From contig DAOWNV010000099.1 of NCBI GenBank assembly GCA_030642405.1, forward strand, positions 1 through 8,838: a DNA stretch of 8,838 nt, written 5' to 3'. The position numbers were made by a program, and so were the translations under genes. Of this stretch, positions 6,330 through 8,838 are shown one piece after another; within the stretch, counting starts at the first letter, position 1; every line of letters begins with the position of its first letter. The notes beneath the pieces were generated by a model that was given only the letters and a program-made list of their open reading frames with translations, did not search any database and had not been told where the DNA came from. The DNA is from Desulfosarcina sp. (GTDB taxonomy: Bacteria > Desulfobacterota > Desulfobacteria > Desulfobacterales > Desulfosarcinaceae).

Positions 6330-7691
6330 GTGGAAAACCTGTTTGGTACCGATGGAATTAGAGGCGTTGCCAATAAATATCCTCTAAACTGCGAAACCGC
6401 TATAAAAGCAGGCCGGGCAATTGCCTCATATTTTCATAAAAATGAAACAAACGTATCGAACCGGTTTGTCATCGGACAAGACACGCGGATTTCCGGTGAC
6501 ATGATTGTTGGTGCTCTGGCCTCAGGCATCTGTTCGATGGGTAAATCAGTAAGTCTGGCAGGCGTCATTCCTACTCCAGGCATTGCCTATCTTACCTCAG
6601 CAGGCGGTTATGATGCCGGCATTATGATTTCAGCATCTCATAATCCATTTTATGACAATGGGATAAAATTATTTAAAGGTGATGGGTACAAACTCTCCGA
6701 TAATGCTGAAAAAGAAATCGAAAGGAGAATTAACGATTACGATTCTCTTTGCAGGGAAAGCGAAAGCATCAATCGTGTTGGAACTATTCAGATTCTTGAA
6801 ACGTCACAAAACCAATATTTAGAATTTCTCAAAACTTCAATTCGTGATGGCCACAACCTTTCAGACTTGAAAATTGTTATTGATTGTTCAAACGGAGCTG
6901 CCAGCCGTATTGCCTCTGTGTTTTTCAGTGAGCTTGTTGCCTCGGTCAAAGTAATTTTTTGCACTCCGGATGGGACCAATATAAACGATCAATGCGGTTC
7001 TCAGCATACAAAAACTTTATCAGCAACGGTTACAAAGCAGGCGGCTGATTTGGGCTTGGCCTTTGATGGGGATGCTGATAGGCTGATTGCCGTGGATGAA
7101 AAGGGAAAGCCGCTTACCGGTGATCAGGTTATGGCGATCATTGCACAAGACATGAAAAACAAAGACGAGCTAGCAAATCCGGTTGTTGTTTCGACCGTCA
7201 TGAGCAATCTGGGATTCGGTATTGCCCTGGAAAATATGGGAATCCGCCATATCAAAGCCAACGTTGGTGACCGTTATGTTATGCAGGAGATGTTAAAAGC
7301 GGATGCAGTCATCGGGGGTGAAGATTCCGGCCACATGATATTTTTGGATCACCACACTACGGGGGACGGTATGTTAGCTGCCCTAAAACTATTGGAGGCT
7401 ATTCAGTCCTCGGGAAAACCTTTGTCCGAACTGTCAAGGGTAATGCCTGTATTTCCCCAATGTTTGATCAATGTGGATGTTCATTCGAAACCTGAAATCA
7501 GGACAGTTAATGAAATTGTAAAAGAAATTAAAAAGGTAGAAGCAAGGCTTGGTAAAAAAGGGCGCGTGCTTGTACGATATTCCGGTACACAACCCCAGTG
7601 CCGCATCATGGTGGAAGGCTCCACAGAAAAGGAAACCGAACTTTATTGCCGGCAAATTGCAATTGTTGTGAAAAATGAGATCGGATCATAA
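6330..7691 (+). CDS. glmM: phosphoglucosamine mutase
   Basis: Interconverts glucosamine-6-phosphate and glucosamine-1-phosphate, the step feeding UDP-GlcNAc synthesis for peptidoglycan and lipopolysaccharide. At 453 residues it is close to the family length of about 445. All alpha-D-phosphohexomutase landmarks are present in order: GTDGIRG (6-12), the phosphoserine loop ISASHNP (100-106) with Ser103 as the phosphorylated residue, the Mg2+ loop DGDADR (246-251), the sugar-recognition loop GGEDSGH (329-335), and the C-terminal phosphate-binding RYSGTQP (416-422). The last motif is usually RxSGTEP in GlmM, so Gln421 replaces the common Glu. The start is GTG. It is the last gene of the + strand block and ends before a strong terminator. 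A phosphomannomutase role is less likely given the GTDGIRG N-terminus and overall pattern. Confidence 0.95.
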   Translation: MENLFGTDGIRGVANKYPLNCETAIKAGRAIASYFHKNETNVSNRFVIGQDTRISGDMIVGALASGICSMGKSVSLAGVIPTPGIAYLTSAGGYDAGIMISASHNPFYDNGIKLFKGDGYKLSDNAEKEIERRINDYDSLCRESESINRVGTIQILETSQNQYLEFLKTSIRDGHNLSDLKIVIDCSNGAASRIASVFFSELVASVKVIFCTPDGTNINDQCGSQHTKTLSATVTKQAADLGLAFDGDADRLIAVDEKGKPLTGDQVMAIIAQDMKNKDELANPVVVSTVMSNLGFGIALENMGIRHIKANVGDRYVMQEMLKADAVIGGEDSGHMIFLDHHTTGDGMLAALKLLEAIQSSGKPLSELSRVMPVFPQCLINVDVHSKPEIRTVNEIVKEIKKVEARLGKKGRVLVRYSGTQPQCRIMVEGSTEKETELYCRQIAIVVKNEIGS

Positions 7692-7719
7692 AGGACATAT
7701 ACCCAAAATTAGTTAACAA

Positions 7720-7756
7720 AAAAACCCTGAACAAATTTATTCTGTTCAGGGTTTTT
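7720..7756. terminator. bidirectional intrinsic terminator between convergent glmM and the BI-1 gene
   Basis: The stem pairs 7720-7733 with 7743-7756 over 14 bp around a 9-base loop. Its GC-containing core is ACCCTGAACA against TGTTCAGGGT. A run of T follows on the + strand (7752-7756), and a run of A at 7718-7724 gives a T tract on the - strand. It can therefore stop transcription from both convergent genes. Confidence 0.9.
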
Positions 7757-7760
7757 GTGT

Positions 7761-8456
7761 CTATTCGCGGCTTCCGCCAAAAATCATCAAAAGATACTGA
7801 AACATCAGTATAAAGTCCAAATACAGCGTCAAGGCACCGACGATTGCGCCTTTCCTGACGACAGCAGCATCTAAACCGGCGGGCTGGGACAATGCCATCG
7901 TTTTAAGTTTTTGGGTGTCATAAGCCGTCAGCCCTGTAAAGACCAATACACCGATATAGCTGATCATCATTTGCATGGCCGGACTTCTTAGAAAAATATT
8001 TACAATAGACGCGACAATTATACCGATGAGCCCCATAAACATAAAACTTCCCAAACCGGTCAGGTCTCTTTTTGTAATCCATCCGAATATACTGCAAACG
8101 GCAAACGTTCCGGCACAAATAAAGAAGGTAGAGGCAATGGAAGACATCGTGTACGCAAGAAAGATGAACGACATTGTCGCACCATTTAACGCGGCATAAA
8201 ACATGAACATCCCGGTTGCTGTGGATGCCTTCATTTTATGAACGCGACCGGCAAGCATAAAAACCAGCGCAAGCTCTCCAATGAAAAAAATCCAGCGAGC
8301 CTGATAAACAAATCTTAAAACCGGTTCGTTGTGTGCAACAAACCAGGCGACGGAACCTGTCAAGGCCAAGCCTATGGCCATCCAATTGTAAACGCTACGC
8401 ACAAAGGCATTAACCTGTACTTGTGCATGGGTTTTTTCCATTGAAATCGACTGCAT
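7761..8456 (-). CDS. Bax inhibitor-1/YccA family multipass membrane protein
   Basis: A 231-residue inner-membrane protein with about seven hydrophobic segments, the usual size for bacterial BI-1 (TMBIM) proteins such as YccA and YbhL. Family signatures are NGATMSFIFLAY (91-102), FTGLTAYDTQKLK (173-185) and GALTLYLDFILMFQYLL (207-223). Asp180 and Asp214 correspond in position to the acidic residues proposed to form the pH sensor of the Bacillus homologue YetJ, a calcium leak channel. The E. coli relative YccA interacts with the FtsH protease. The start at 8456 is set by GGAGG six bases upstream; a frame-open ATG at 8495 would add 13 residues and lacks such a site. It is monocistronic, convergent with glmM, with its own promoter. 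Which function applies here is not visible. Confidence 0.93.
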   Translation of the reverse strand: MQSISMEKTHAQVQVNAFVRSVYNWMAIGLALTGSVAWFVAHNEPVLRFVYQARWIFFIGELALVFMLAGRVHKMKASTATGMFMFYAALNGATMSFIFLAYTMSSIASTFFICAGTFAVCSIFGWITKRDLTGLGSFMFMGLIGIIVASIVNIFLRSPAMQMMISYIGVLVFTGLTAYDTQKLKTMALSQPAGLDAAVVRKGAIVGALTLYLDFILMFQYLLMIFGGSRE

Positions 8457-8462
8457 CGAAAA

Positions 8463-8467
8463 CCTCC
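8463..8467 (-). promoter_or_regulatory. ribosome binding site of the BI-1 gene
   Basis: GGAGG on the - strand, six bases before the ATG at 8456. It decides this start over the longer in-frame ATG at 8495. Confidence 0.8.
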
Positions 8468-8515
8468 GTAAAAAATGGTAAAAGATCGTTATCAAACAGC
8501 TTTATTTATCGCTAA

Positions 8516-8543
8516 ACTATAACACAGGGTTCTTTATTTTCAA
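8516..8543 (-). promoter_or_regulatory. sigma70-like promoter of the BI-1 gene
   Basis: On the - strand, TTGAAA (8538-8543) and TATAGT (8516-8521) each match the sigma70 consensus at 5 of 6 positions, with a 16-base spacer. Transcription would begin near 8509, leaving an untranslated leader of about 50 bases that contains the GGAGG. No operator is obvious. Confidence 0.6.
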
Positions 8544-8567
8544 GTATAAAGCTGATATAAGAAATCG

Positions 8568-8838
8568 ATGAAACTGGAGCAGATCTATCAAGAACTCAAA
8601 GACTTGGCTGAGAGGCTCGGTGTGACGGTTTCCGAACAAAACTTCCGCGGCAGTGGTATTCCTATAAAAAGCGGTTTTTGTCTGGTAAAAGGGAATATGC
8701 ACTGTATTATAGACAAAAATATTTCTCTACGAAAAAAAACAACAGTATTGGCGAAGTCCATTTCACCTCTGCCTCACGAAAAGCTATATGTCGTTCCGGC
8801 TATTCGTGAATTGCTAAAAAAACATGAGACAGCCAAAA
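8568..8838 (+). CDS. small conserved protein of unknown function, 3' end beyond the window
   Basis: An open frame of 90 codons from ATG 8568 runs to the window edge without a stop. It begins MKLEQIYQELKDLAERLG, an amphipathic helix. A compact body follows with SGFCLVKG (35-42), an IIDK turn (47-50) and YVVPAIRELL (74-83), after which it becomes charged. This pattern resembles short uncharacterised proteins I associate with deltaproteobacteria, from memory and not from a search. I do not know its function. There is no signal peptide or membrane segment. The ribosome site is poor (AAGAAA just upstream). TATAAA (8545-8550) and TATAAG (8556-8561) are -10-like and very near the ATG, so the mRNA leader may be very short or absent. 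It is divergent from the BI-1 gene. Confidence 0.65.
   Translation, partial: MKLEQIYQELKDLAERLGVTVSEQNFRGSGIPIKSGFCLVKGNMHCIIDKNISLRKKTTVLAKSISPLPHEKLYVVPAIRELLKKHETAK

Overview
The window looks like a chromosomal segment of a Gram-negative, anaerobe-type bacterium. A Desulfobacterota (deltaproteobacterial) origin is my best guess. It rests on overall protein style, moderate AT-richness judged by eye, and the small conserved protein at the right edge, not on a marker gene. There is no RNA gene, CRISPR array, insertion sequence or phage gene, and no gene-free stretch exceeds about 160 bases.

Left and centre (156-7691, all + strand) is a five-gene sugar-nucleotide and cell-surface polysaccharide block. 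The genes are asnB (glutamine-dependent asparagine synthetase), an extended-SDR nucleotide-sugar epimerase/dehydratase, a polytopic WecA/MraY-type phosphoglycosyltransferase, a left-handed beta-helix acyltransferase-like protein resembling the C-terminal half of GlmU, and glmM (phosphoglucosamine mutase). The phosphoglycosyltransferase is fused to the membrane-plus-Rossmann N-terminal half of FlaA1/CapD-type proteins. A plausible joint logic is that GlmM makes GlcN-1-P, the GlmU-like protein could acetylate it or a related sugar, the SDR makes a modified NDP-sugar, and the fusion protein loads a HexNAc-1-P onto undecaprenyl phosphate to start a surface glycan. AsnB may supply asparagine or act as an amidotransferase in the same cluster. 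Gaps range from 17 to about 95 bases, so one or two transcripts are possible.

Right end: a strong bidirectional terminator (7720-7756) separates glmM from a convergent Bax-inhibitor-1 family membrane protein on the - strand (7761-8456). That gene has a clear Shine-Dalgarno and a good sigma70-like promoter. Divergent from it, a small conserved protein of unknown function starts at 8568 and runs off the window.

The most interesting points are the unusual domain architecture of the phosphoglycosyltransferase fusion, the stand-alone GlmU-C-like protein beside glmM, and a perfect 20-bp palindrome inside asnB.
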